A stretch of 34,703 nucleotides of DNA from Cloacimonetes bacterium UBA6081 (lineage in GTDB: Bacteria > Cloacimonadota > Cloacimonadia > Cloacimonadales > Cloacimonadaceae), in NCBI GenBank assembly GCA_002428685.1, contig DIXL01000046.1, positions 4,368 through 39,070 of the forward strand. Reading direction: 5' to 3'. The notes beneath the pieces were generated by a model that did not search any database, had not been told where the DNA came from, and saw nothing but the letters and a program-made list of their open reading frames with translations. The position numbers and the translations under genes are program-made. Positions 1-6,878 of the stretch are shown here, piece by piece; position 1 is the stretch's first letter, and each line of letters starts with the position of its first letter.

Positions 1-49
1 ACGACAAATTTGGATTCTGTCTTTGGGATAGGATTCAAACTCTGCTATA

Positions 50-77
50 GCTGGATTCCCGCCTCCGCGGGAACGAC
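50..77. repeat. Dispersed palindromic repeat, single arm
   Basis: This is the same GC-rich sequence found as both arms of the inverted repeat at 4192-4328. Its core, TTCCCGC-CTCC-GCGGGAA, folds on itself into a 7-bp stem. The 14-nt flank ACGACAAATTTGGA occurs at 73-86 and again at 1-14, so the window edge probably cuts a second copy 72 bp upstream. The rest of 1-99 holds nothing I can assign. It resembles the REP-like elements ending in CGGGAATCC that occur between genes in many bacteria. Confidence 0.8.
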
Positions 78-99
78 AAATTTGGAGGCTTAGTTTTCA

Positions 100-667
100 T
101 TAACCTTCTAATTTTCTACGGATAGCACTCACTTCTGTAAGGATCTCAGCCAGGAGCTTATTATCGCCGGCAGCTTCATCCGGTTGGACTGTGGAGGTAT
201 TATGCTTGCCAATGCGGTTTATAATTGTGTCCTTCAGAGCTTCGCAATCTCGGACGCCACAGATAACCAACTCTGCTTCAACGTTGTGAGTTCCACTGGA
301 ACCGGCTGTTTGGACATGTTAACTGGCTGATTTTGAACAAGCGTTCCACGGGACCCTGAGTGATATCAATATTGGTAATTTTGCCATAGGGAACCGAAGT
401 TTTGCGTCTCCAGAACACACCCTTTTTTAAGCGGACTGCATCGTTATCGATACCATACTCCAGGGTATTATAAAAGGCGGGGATATAGATAAGGATGCTA
501 AAAAAAAGCAATAGCCAGGCTACCAGACAGATAGCACTTAACACCAGCTCCACCTGCATGATAAACATCAGCACAATTGGTAATAGCAGCAGGATAAAAC
601 AGATGATATCAATAAGGTACCACAGAGTTTTTAGCTCTGGCAAGGGTTTGAAAGTGTTAACTTGCAT
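100..667 (-). pseudogene. Bacterial PH-domain (bPH2, YdbS-like) membrane protein with one frameshift
   Basis: Translation starts at an ATG (665-667) preceded by AAGGAG at good spacing. The product has two hydrophobic segments (about residues 15-33 and 40-60), then the bPH2 signature YGIDNDAVRLKKGVFWRR...VPYGKITNIDITQGP. The frame breaks within GTTAA at about 318-322. In the reading phase as sequenced, the protein ends with a non-homologous tail at 278. Removing one T/A base there gives LFKISQL-HVQTAGSSGTHNVEAEL, the usual bPH2 continuation, and an open frame to TAA at 100-102 (188 aa). The C-terminal part is otherwise undamaged, so this is either a very recent mutation or a sequencing/assembly error. 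The gene follows rex by 28 nt and is probably in the same transcript. The function of bPH2 proteins is poorly known; roles in the envelope and membrane stress have been proposed. Confidence 0.8.
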
Positions 668-695
668 AATAAACTCCTTGATAGGAAGCTGTTTT

Positions 696-1319
696 TTATT
701 CCTTTTCTGCCAGTCTGCGCGATAAAACTGCCAGAGAAGCAAACATATCCACATATTCCACAATTATTTGCGGTGGAACGATAATCTTTTGCGGGGTAAA
801 ATTCCAGATGGCCTTGATCCCGCTGTGCACCATTATATCTGCTATCAACTGAGCTGCTTCCGGAGGGACAGTAATGATCCCGATGTGAATGCTTTCTTTA
901 ATGGCCATCGAAGTAAAATCCAAGGCAGAATAAACCGGAACGCCATGGACTACTGTATTTACCAATTTGAGATCATTATCAAAGCCGGCAACAATGGAAA
1001 GCCCCTTTTGGGCAAACTCCTGATAGCCTAAAAGAGCAGAGCCCAAATGCCCTACCCCCACTAAAAAACTGGCGGAAGTATCGTTCCAATTTAGCAGCTT
1101 TTCGATGGCATTGTATAGTTCATTTACTTTATAACCGCTTTTAGGGCTACTGCTGAGATTGGTGAAAGAAAGGTCTTTTCGGACTAAGGTAGGGTGAACG
1201 TCGGCAAAAACAGAGATTTTAGTGGCTGAAACTTCTTTCAAGCCGGCACGTTTCAGTTGCCGCAAAACTTCCAGATACTGAGGCAAGCGTTTTAAGGTGC
1301 TGGTAGGGATTTTAATCAT
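696..1319 (-). CDS. rex: Redox-sensing transcriptional repressor Rex
   Basis: Rex is a dimeric repressor that senses the NADH/NAD+ ratio and controls fermentation and respiration genes. The 207-aa length is typical. The N-terminal winged helix (about 1-75) contains LPQYLEVLRQL and VRKDLS, followed by the GYKV motif. The Rossmann part has the nucleotide-binding motif GVGHLGSALLGY and an acidic strand end, AGFDND. The C-terminal helix (MFASLAVLSRRLAEKE) matches the domain-swapped dimer helix of the family. The start lies 10 nt downstream of the stop of the DUF6754-type gene, with only a weak ribosome binding site, so translation may be coupled. Its place at the end of a membrane-complex operon suggests that operon is tied to redox state; this is inference. 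Confidence 0.93.
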   Translation of the reverse strand: MIKIPTSTLKRLPQYLEVLRQLKRAGLKEVSATKISVFADVHPTLVRKDLSFTNLSSSPKSGYKVNELYNAIEKLLNWNDTSASFLVGVGHLGSALLGYQEFAQKGLSIVAGFDNDLKLVNTVVHGVPVYSALDFTSMAIKESIHIGIITVPPEAAQLIADIMVHSGIKAIWNFTPQKIIVPPQIIVEYVDMFASLAVLSRRLAEKE

Positions 1320-1329
1320 GGTAAATAGC

Positions 1330-4122
1330 TCACTCTACCGGGAATACATTTACTAACCAGGTTAAATTCAGAGAGGACAACACAGCCCCAAGAATGATGA
1401 AGAACACCATTACCAGCTTGAAATAGTCCTGTGCCTTTAACATGCTTACCAGTTCATGATTGCGGGAAAGGTATGCCGAAGCAGCGTAAAACTCTTCTCC
1501 TATCAAAGTGTAATCGCAGGTGGTGATAAAGAAGGGAATCTGGGTTACAGAGTCTATACCGGCTATTTGAACAGCACCAGACTGGTTTCCTGTTTCGGTT
1601 AATAATAATGCCTCTGCATTAAAGAATCCCATGTAGAAAATGGTCGCAACGCGTTCACGCACGGTTATGCCATTTACGCCGGCACAATAAGGAAACTGGT
1701 CGTAAGAAACGAAAAAGATATCATTCTGGTTGTAAGCATCGGGTCGCCCAACTTCGCTGAATGAGGTCTGCACCATTTCCTGCGCCAGGGGCAAAACCAT
1801 ATAATCACAATGCGGAGAAATAAGGCGGATATCAAATTCTGCTGCTTTCTTGGCAACCTGACCCAGAATCATCATAGCGGCAATAGTGCTTGGTTCACCA
1901 AGGGTTCCCCATCCGGGCACAAACATGATGGGACGCCCCATTTCTGTAGCGCGGCCAATGGCAGTATCAATTTCGTGCAAACCTGCAATCGGACGGATGT
2001 AAACCTCTTTGCGGCGGGTTATGTATATGGCATAAACCAAAAGAATTCCCAACAAAATTGTGCCAATCAGGGTTATCCATTTGGTGCTATCGAACCACTC
2101 ACTTTTGGGTGAGAATTTGTCCACACCCCGCTTGTTTACAAAAGTGTCAGAGATTACAAAAGCACCTGCACCGTCGGTTTTCAGCAAACGGTAGGAATAG
2201 CTGCGGGAATTGTCATTGCGTGTTTTTAGCAGGGTTTTCAGCCAGGATTTGTTGCTGGAGGCTTTTTGAGCCTGAAGATAGGCAGGATGCTTTTTTATGA
2301 AGTTTAAGCTTGTTTCTGCGGTTGTTATGGCTGCGCTTAAGGAATCAGGGATAGCACCAGTGTTATATTTGGCCTGTTCAGATTTCAGCTTGGCAAGCTC
2401 TTCTTCCTGTTTCTTCAAGCTTTGGGCAAATTTATCTTTAAACATGGGGACAGATAGGCTGTTCCCGTTTTCAGAATCAATGTCTATGTTAATTTGGGGG
2501 TCCATGGTCAGGCGGTTAGTTTTCGCATCAAAGCCAATTACGCTTTTATACAATACATCTTCGTAGGGAATGCTGTGGTCGTAGGCACGCGAAATACCGT
2601 TGGTGCGATTGCCGAACATGAATACCGGCTCGAATTTATTATGAGTGAGGATGTCAAAGAACTGTGCGCTTATGGGTTCTCCCCGGTAATAAATCTCATT
2701 TCCCTTAAACAATTTGTTGTTCTTATCGTAAACAATGTGCTGCTCGGTATATTCTACATCAAAAGCTTTGTTGCCTTTGGTTTCCACAACGGCACGAATG
2801 GAAATATCCTCTACTCCGCGGTATTTGTCAGGGAGTTTCAGAATGATAGTTTTGTCCACAAAGTATTCTGTTTTTGTGCCTATTTTACTGCCATCCTTGG
2901 CATAAACATCAAAACGCAGCTTATCTACCTTGTAATGCTGGTTTGAGGCCAATTCATAGTTTATTCTGATAGCCTTTTTTGCATTGTTCACATAGGTAGC
3001 GCTGCTAACATAGGCAATTGGTTTTCCAATCGAAACCACCAGATAATCACCCTTGTCGTTTTGTTTGTCTTCCACTACAAAGGCAGGAATTTTGGGCAGG
3101 GTTGATGACTCTATTGTCCGAAACGATTTTGCTGCTGCGGCAGAGCTTTGGCCCAAATAATCGCTATAGGCAAGCACGGCAGTATAATCTTGCAGATTGG
3201 CTGGAACGCTTATCTCTTCCGCTGTGGTGTTCACACTGTGATAGCAGGTAACGGGGCCATAATAATGTGGAATCTGGAAAAGCTGAATAGAGCTACTCTG
3301 CCAATTTTGGGGTAGTGGTTCTCCATTGGCGGGTTGCATGGCTTTAGGCATTAGCCAGCCTTCCCACATTGCAATATCAGGGCTGGTAGAGGGAGGGGTC
3401 CATTCAAAATTGGCAACTCCTGTGTCAGTTACAAATGTGGCATTAAGGATAGCTTTATTATCCGGCTCATTATCCGTGGGACTTACTTTTTTAGTTTCGG
3501 AACGGGGTAGAAGTTTTCCTCTTTCGTTTACGGCCACTACGCTATAATAGTATTCCTGATCAGGCTTTGGGAAAGCCAGGATGTATTCAAAACGATTTAA
3601 TTTTAGTCCCGCTAAACTCTCATCCTGGTTTTGGATAGCTTTGGTTTTGAAGTAAAAATTGTTGTTTTTCACTGCTCCCAAAACGTTGTAACGCTCGATA
3701 ATGGAACCAAGCAGCTTTGCATCTTGGGGAAAATGACGATACAAAGGACTGTTTGAGGCTTGCTGTTTTTCTTTCTTTAGCTTCAGGGGAGCTGTTTCAA
3801 ACTCTATAATGGGCTGATCTCCCCGATCATAATAGAACAGTTCCGGAGCCAAAACCCCAAGCTTGGGATCTACTTCCACAGAGCTGACCAGAAATAAGCT
3901 ATCGGGACTAACTCCACGATAGATATTATAGCTGATCACCCGATAGCTTTTGTCCAATGGCTTCCATTTCAGGACAATTCCAGCTCCGTCGTCATTGGGC
4001 ATATCTTCGGCACTGAATTCTGTTATTTTGCCTTTCACGATTTCCGGCTTGGCCTGATCTGCGGAAATCAGTGCCAGGATAACCAGCAGCAGTATGCTTG
4101 ATACAAATATGGCTTTCTTCAT
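1330..4122 (-). CDS. DUF6754-type membrane protein with FN3-like N-terminus (paralogue B)
   Basis: A 930-aa envelope protein of unknown function. Residues 1-21 form a signal peptide or N-terminal anchor. A fibronectin-III-like segment follows (GAGIVLKWKPLD...YNIYRGVSPDSL, about 47-80), with further beta-rich regions to about 560. A short coiled coil (KKQEEELAKLKSEQ) comes next, then a membrane helix at about 683-703. The conserved DUF6754-type domain starts with IRPIAGLHEIDTAIGRATEMGRP and carries PFFITTCDYTLIGEEF. The protein ends with another membrane helix (about 904-924). It is clearly homologous over its whole length to the product at 6879-9806. It has its own ribosome binding site (AGGAAG). 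A 300-nt repeat-bearing gap separates it from the upstream gene 4423-5025, and rex follows at once. The DUF number is from memory. Confidence 0.85.
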   Translation of the reverse strand: MKKAIFVSSILLLVILALISADQAKPEIVKGKITEFSAEDMPNDDGAGIVLKWKPLDKSYRVISYNIYRGVSPDSLFLVSSVEVDPKLGVLAPELFYYDRGDQPIIEFETAPLKLKKEKQQASNSPLYRHFPQDAKLLGSIIERYNVLGAVKNNNFYFKTKAIQNQDESLAGLKLNRFEYILAFPKPDQEYYYSVVAVNERGKLLPRSETKKVSPTDNEPDNKAILNATFVTDTGVANFEWTPPSTSPDIAMWEGWLMPKAMQPANGEPLPQNWQSSSIQLFQIPHYYGPVTCYHSVNTTAEEISVPANLQDYTAVLAYSDYLGQSSAAAAKSFRTIESSTLPKIPAFVVEDKQNDKGDYLVVSIGKPIAYVSSATYVNNAKKAIRINYELASNQHYKVDKLRFDVYAKDGSKIGTKTEYFVDKTIILKLPDKYRGVEDISIRAVVETKGNKAFDVEYTEQHIVYDKNNKLFKGNEIYYRGEPISAQFFDILTHNKFEPVFMFGNRTNGISRAYDHSIPYEDVLYKSVIGFDAKTNRLTMDPQINIDIDSENGNSLSVPMFKDKFAQSLKKQEEELAKLKSEQAKYNTGAIPDSLSAAITTAETSLNFIKKHPAYLQAQKASSNKSWLKTLLKTRNDNSRSYSYRLLKTDGAGAFVISDTFVNKRGVDKFSPKSEWFDSTKWITLIGTILLGILLVYAIYITRRKEVYIRPIAGLHEIDTAIGRATEMGRPIMFVPGWGTLGEPSTIAAMMILGQVAKKAAEFDIRLISPHCDYMVLPLAQEMVQTSFSEVGRPDAYNQNDIFFVSYDQFPYCAGVNGITVRERVATIFYMGFFNAEALLLTETGNQSGAVQIAGIDSVTQIPFFITTCDYTLIGEEFYAASAYLSRNHELVSMLKAQDYFKLVMVFFIILGAVLSSLNLTWLVNVFPVE

Positions 4123-4140
4123 GGTTCTTCCTTTATACTA

Positions 4141-4164
4141 ACAGACAAGATGCCTGTAGCTACT
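4141..4164. repeat. Short dispersed repeat, copy 1
   Basis: The 24 nt ACAGACAAGATG(CC/TC)(T/C)GTAGCTACT match 25383-25406 at 22 positions. Both copies lie just beside a gene end or start, which points to a small intergenic repeat family. Confidence 0.6.
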
Positions 4165-4191
4165 ATTGTCATGTCAAGCCTGCCATGACGT

Positions 4192-4328
4192 GTCGTTCCC
4201 GCGGAGGCGGGAATCCAGCCCAGAAAAAGCTCTGGAAGAGTGGCAAATAATAAAAGCATTTGCCTCAATATTTTGTGTCATCCCTACGGGATTATATCGG
4301 GCTGGATTCCCGCCTCCGCGGGAACGAC
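4192..4328. repeat. 137-nt inverted-repeat element with perfect 30-bp arms
   Basis: The left arm 4192-4221 and right arm 4299-4328 are perfect reverse complements, each starting or ending with GTCGTTCCCGCGG. Each arm also contains its own small palindrome. About 77 nt lie between the arms and show no ORF of note. The arm sequence is also at 50-77. The element sits between two genes of the DUF6754-type operon, so it could fold into a strong RNA hairpin in that transcript and attenuate or stabilise it. A non-autonomous mobile or REP-pair origin is likely. No target-site duplication could be confirmed by eye. Confidence 0.85.
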
Positions 4329-4369
4329 AGTGTTGCAACGTCATACGAAACTTGTCATGACACTATATA

Positions 4370-4425
4370 GACTATTCACAATGGACTATTCACAATAGAC
4401 TAATCACAATTGACTAATCATACTA
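4370..4425. repeat. Four tandem copies of a 14-bp repeat
   Basis: Units start at 4370, 4384, 4398 and 4412 and read GACTATTCACAATG, GACTATTCACAATA, GACTAATCACAATT and GACTAATCATACTA. The last unit touches the stop codon of the membrane-protein gene at 4423. Divergence grows from the first unit to the last. It could be slippage-derived or a multi-site binding region. Confidence 0.85.
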
Positions 4426-5025
4426 TTTTAACAGGCCCAACACATCGTTTACCAGAAACTGGATACGACCGATTAGCAGGGAAATACGTGCCATAACGGT
4501 CATTCCAAATGAGGCACCGAAGCCTATCATCATGTACCATTTGCCCACGTTTACAAATTTGCCATAGGTTCCACTGTGCGCTTTGGAAAAGAAGAAGTAT
4601 AGCAGGACGGCAATTGTGCCGATTAGGATTAGGAATAGGTTTAGGGTTTCGATAGGCACCATGGCCTGACGCATCTGCACCAAAATACCGGCATGAATAC
4701 CCATAGGGACACCCATTCCAACCTGAATCATGGAAAAAGCGATGGGATAGCGGGATAGCCAGCCCAACTTGCGGGAAAAGCGGAACAGATACATCATACC
4801 CAAGATGGCAGGAAACAACAGGACATAATTCTGTTTCAGGACAATAGGTTGCCACACATAAGGAATAAAAAGCCGCTCGTAAGTAAACACCAGGCTATAA
4901 CCAAGCGAAATGCCAACCAGCAGTTGTTCCGCCATCTGATACAAGGGATTATCCTTGTAAAGAAAGGAGAAGATGCATAGCGTAAAAAACGCTCCCACCA
5001 GATTACTAAATAATTCAAAACTCAT
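4423..5025 (-). CDS. Six-helix membrane protein of the DUF6754-type operon
   Basis: A 200-aa protein I do not recognise. About six hydrophobic segments are visible (approximately residues 7-22, 33-50, 65-83, 95-115, 128-146, 163-187). There is no cleavable signal peptide, enzyme motif or cysteine pair. A strong ribosome binding site (GGGGAGG) precedes the ATG. It starts 13 nt after the stop of the 393-aa gene and is read in the same operon. It resembles the other small polytopic protein (6237-6866) in size and predicted topology, so the two may be paired integral subunits of one complex. That pairing is inference; no clear sequence similarity between them is visible by eye. Confidence 0.8.
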   Translation of the reverse strand: MSFELFSNLVGAFFTLCIFSFLYKDNPLYQMAEQLLVGISLGYSLVFTYERLFIPYVWQPIVLKQNYVLLFPAILGMMYLFRFSRKLGWLSRYPIAFSMIQVGMGVPMGIHAGILVQMRQAMVPIETLNLFLILIGTIAVLLYFFFSKAHSGTYGKFVNVGKWYMMIGFGASFGMTVMARISLLIGRIQFLVNDVLGLLK

Positions 5026-5038
5026 GGTTTTCCTCCCC

Positions 5039-6220
5039 TTAGTTCTTTACCGCACGGGCTTTCTGGATGAAGTAGCCAACATTACCCAAAATGATAAATA
5101 CAATTATCATGATGTGGGCAACTGATTGGGCATTCATTCCAATGCGGGCAACTTTGAATTTATAGATAATGTTACGGGTCATGCGATTGATATCCGCATA
5201 GGCAATTTCGCCCATCTGTTCTCGTAACTGAGGTGTAATTTTGCTGGCATCTACAATCACCATACCATCGCTTTCGGTTTTCAGGCTGTTAAAGATGGTT
5301 TGGGCTTCAGGATATTTGGCGATAAAGGCGGCATAATCTTCAGGAGTGAATTTCGCCTCGGTTTGGGTGGTGATATTAATTAATTTCTTAGTGCTTTCAT
5401 CATTCAAAATTTCACGGCCAAAGGGACGTCCCGGCAGCATTTTTTTCCCATCTGCATCAGTTACAATAGTGTAATCTCTGCCTGGTTCACGGTAAGCTGC
5501 AAAAACATCAACCAGCTTTTCATATTCAGCAGCACCTTTTAGCCCGGCCAGCATCCCAATAAGCTGCCCAGATTGCAGATAGGGATATTCATCAGCAGCC
5601 ATAACCGCAGTTACACCAACGGCCACATTTAGCCCAAACTTGGGTCTGGCATAATACATCCAGGTTACCCCTGCAGAACTACCAGAGAATTCTATGGCAA
5701 GATTCATTTCGTTATAATTGTTAATTCCCTTCATAATTGGCAGGCTTTCCAGTTTGCGTCCTTCAGCATCGGTATTCATAGTATTGGCAATGTTGTCGCC
5801 CATGCCCAAAACCATGGCCAGAGCCTGTGGTTTGTAGCCGAAATTACAATAGTCCACGCCACTTTTTATATTGGGGTATTCTTCTTTTACGTTGTTGATT
5901 GCATAGTCTATAATCGGCGCACCGGAAGCAAACCAAGTAAGAGTAAACACCTTTACATTACGTTCAAAGCAATGCCGCAAAATGGCCACTTCCATAGGAA
6001 ACAGCTCGGGCATGGTAGAGGCATCGTGATAAAAACTAAGCACAATGGCTCTGTCTTCACGTCCTGCAAATGAATCTATCATTTGATACAGATTTTCGGT
6101 AGGCGGCGAAGTTACATTGTCCGAATTGTAGGGAATCATCAAAGGAATGATGATAGCCAGCGCAACCACAATATAAATATAGCGGCGGTCAAGCTGTTGC
6201 AGTCGTTCGAATATATTCAT
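5039..6220 (-). CDS. Two-anchor membrane protein with Rossmann-like soluble domain
   Basis: Start chosen at the ATG at 6218-6220, because AAGGAG lies 8 nt upstream; an alternative ATG at 6224-6226 is too close to it. The product is 393 aa. One membrane helix lies near residues 14-33 and another near the C-terminus (HIMIIVFIILGNVGYFI). Between them is an alpha/beta domain of about 310 aa with DRAIVLSFYHDASTMPELFP, NVKVFTLTWFASGAP and AIEFSGSSAGVTWMY. No catalytic motif is recognised. The helix/Rossmann-like/helix layout and the GSSAG...EY pattern recall the C-terminal part of the DUF6754-type proteins on either side, so distant homology is possible. The start lies about 16 nt after the stop of the preceding gene. 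Confidence 0.78.
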   Translation of the reverse strand: MNIFERLQQLDRRYIYIVVALAIIIPLMIPYNSDNVTSPPTENLYQMIDSFAGREDRAIVLSFYHDASTMPELFPMEVAILRHCFERNVKVFTLTWFASGAPIIDYAINNVKEEYPNIKSGVDYCNFGYKPQALAMVLGMGDNIANTMNTDAEGRKLESLPIMKGINNYNEMNLAIEFSGSSAGVTWMYYARPKFGLNVAVGVTAVMAADEYPYLQSGQLIGMLAGLKGAAEYEKLVDVFAAYREPGRDYTIVTDADGKKMLPGRPFGREILNDESTKKLINITTQTEAKFTPEDYAAFIAKYPEAQTIFNSLKTESDGMVIVDASKITPQLREQMGEIAYADINRMTRNIIYKFKVARIGMNAQSVAHIMIIVFIILGNVGYFIQKARAVKN

Positions 6221-6236
6221 TTTCATCTCTCCTTGT

Positions 6237-6866
6237 TTAGTCCCCGCCACCTAAATAGGAGCGTTCGATACCCAACAGAATCTTCAGGGAGGTGGCCACA
6301 CTGCCAAGCCCTACGCCCAACGCGATGCCACGTTTGGAGGCCAGATTGGGAACGTCTAAAATCCACTGCGAAATAATGGGTAAATCCTTGTAGAGCTTTA
6401 CGCCCAAAGGCACCTGCGCCAGCATCACCACAATGGCAGCCACCAGGAGCACCGTAGCTTCTGCAGAACGGGCACGGAAGGCTTTGTAGGCTGCAGAGGC
6501 CATGTAAAAGGCCAAAAGCGAGAACATGGTGGAACTCATGGGCATCTGGATGTTTTCAAAAATCCACATAAGCATGCCACCTTTCTGGGTTCCACCAATA
6601 AATCCTGCCAGGGCGGTAATTGCAAAACCGGCAAAAAAGAAATAGCTATATTGCCATTTTGGAGCCCGGCGCTTTATTTTACTGGAATGCATCATGGATA
6701 AACTCATCACCCCAAGCAGAGCCGCAAAAGGTATTGAGGCATAGGTCCAGGGCAGAAAGAACTTATTGTAGAAATCGTCCTGTAATAACTTGTGAGGGCT
6801 GAATGCATACATTACAAAGATGAATCCCCCCAGGATCACGATGATTAATGGTATTGTCTTTTTCAT
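6237..6866 (-). CDS. Six-helix membrane protein of the DUF6754-type operon
   Basis: A 209-aa protein, not recognised. Hydrophobic segments are seen near residues 5-21, 38-58, 72-92, 107-127, 135-155 and 180-198. A basic loop, KIKRRAPKW, lies between the second and third. The tail after the last helix is short and glycine-rich. The start is supported by AGAGG nine nt upstream. It begins 12 nt after the stop of the large DUF6754-type gene and is followed closely by the 393-aa gene, so co-translation as a complex subunit is likely. No transport or enzyme family motif could be assigned. Confidence 0.8.
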   Translation of the reverse strand: MKKTIPLIIVILGGFIFVMYAFSPHKLLQDDFYNKFFLPWTYASIPFAALLGVMSLSMMHSSKIKRRAPKWQYSYFFFAGFAITALAGFIGGTQKGGMLMWIFENIQMPMSSTMFSLLAFYMASAAYKAFRARSAEATVLLVAAIVVMLAQVPLGVKLYKDLPIISQWILDVPNLASKRGIALGVGLGSVATSLKILLGIERSYLGGGD

Positions 6867-6878
6867 ATTTTAGCCTCT

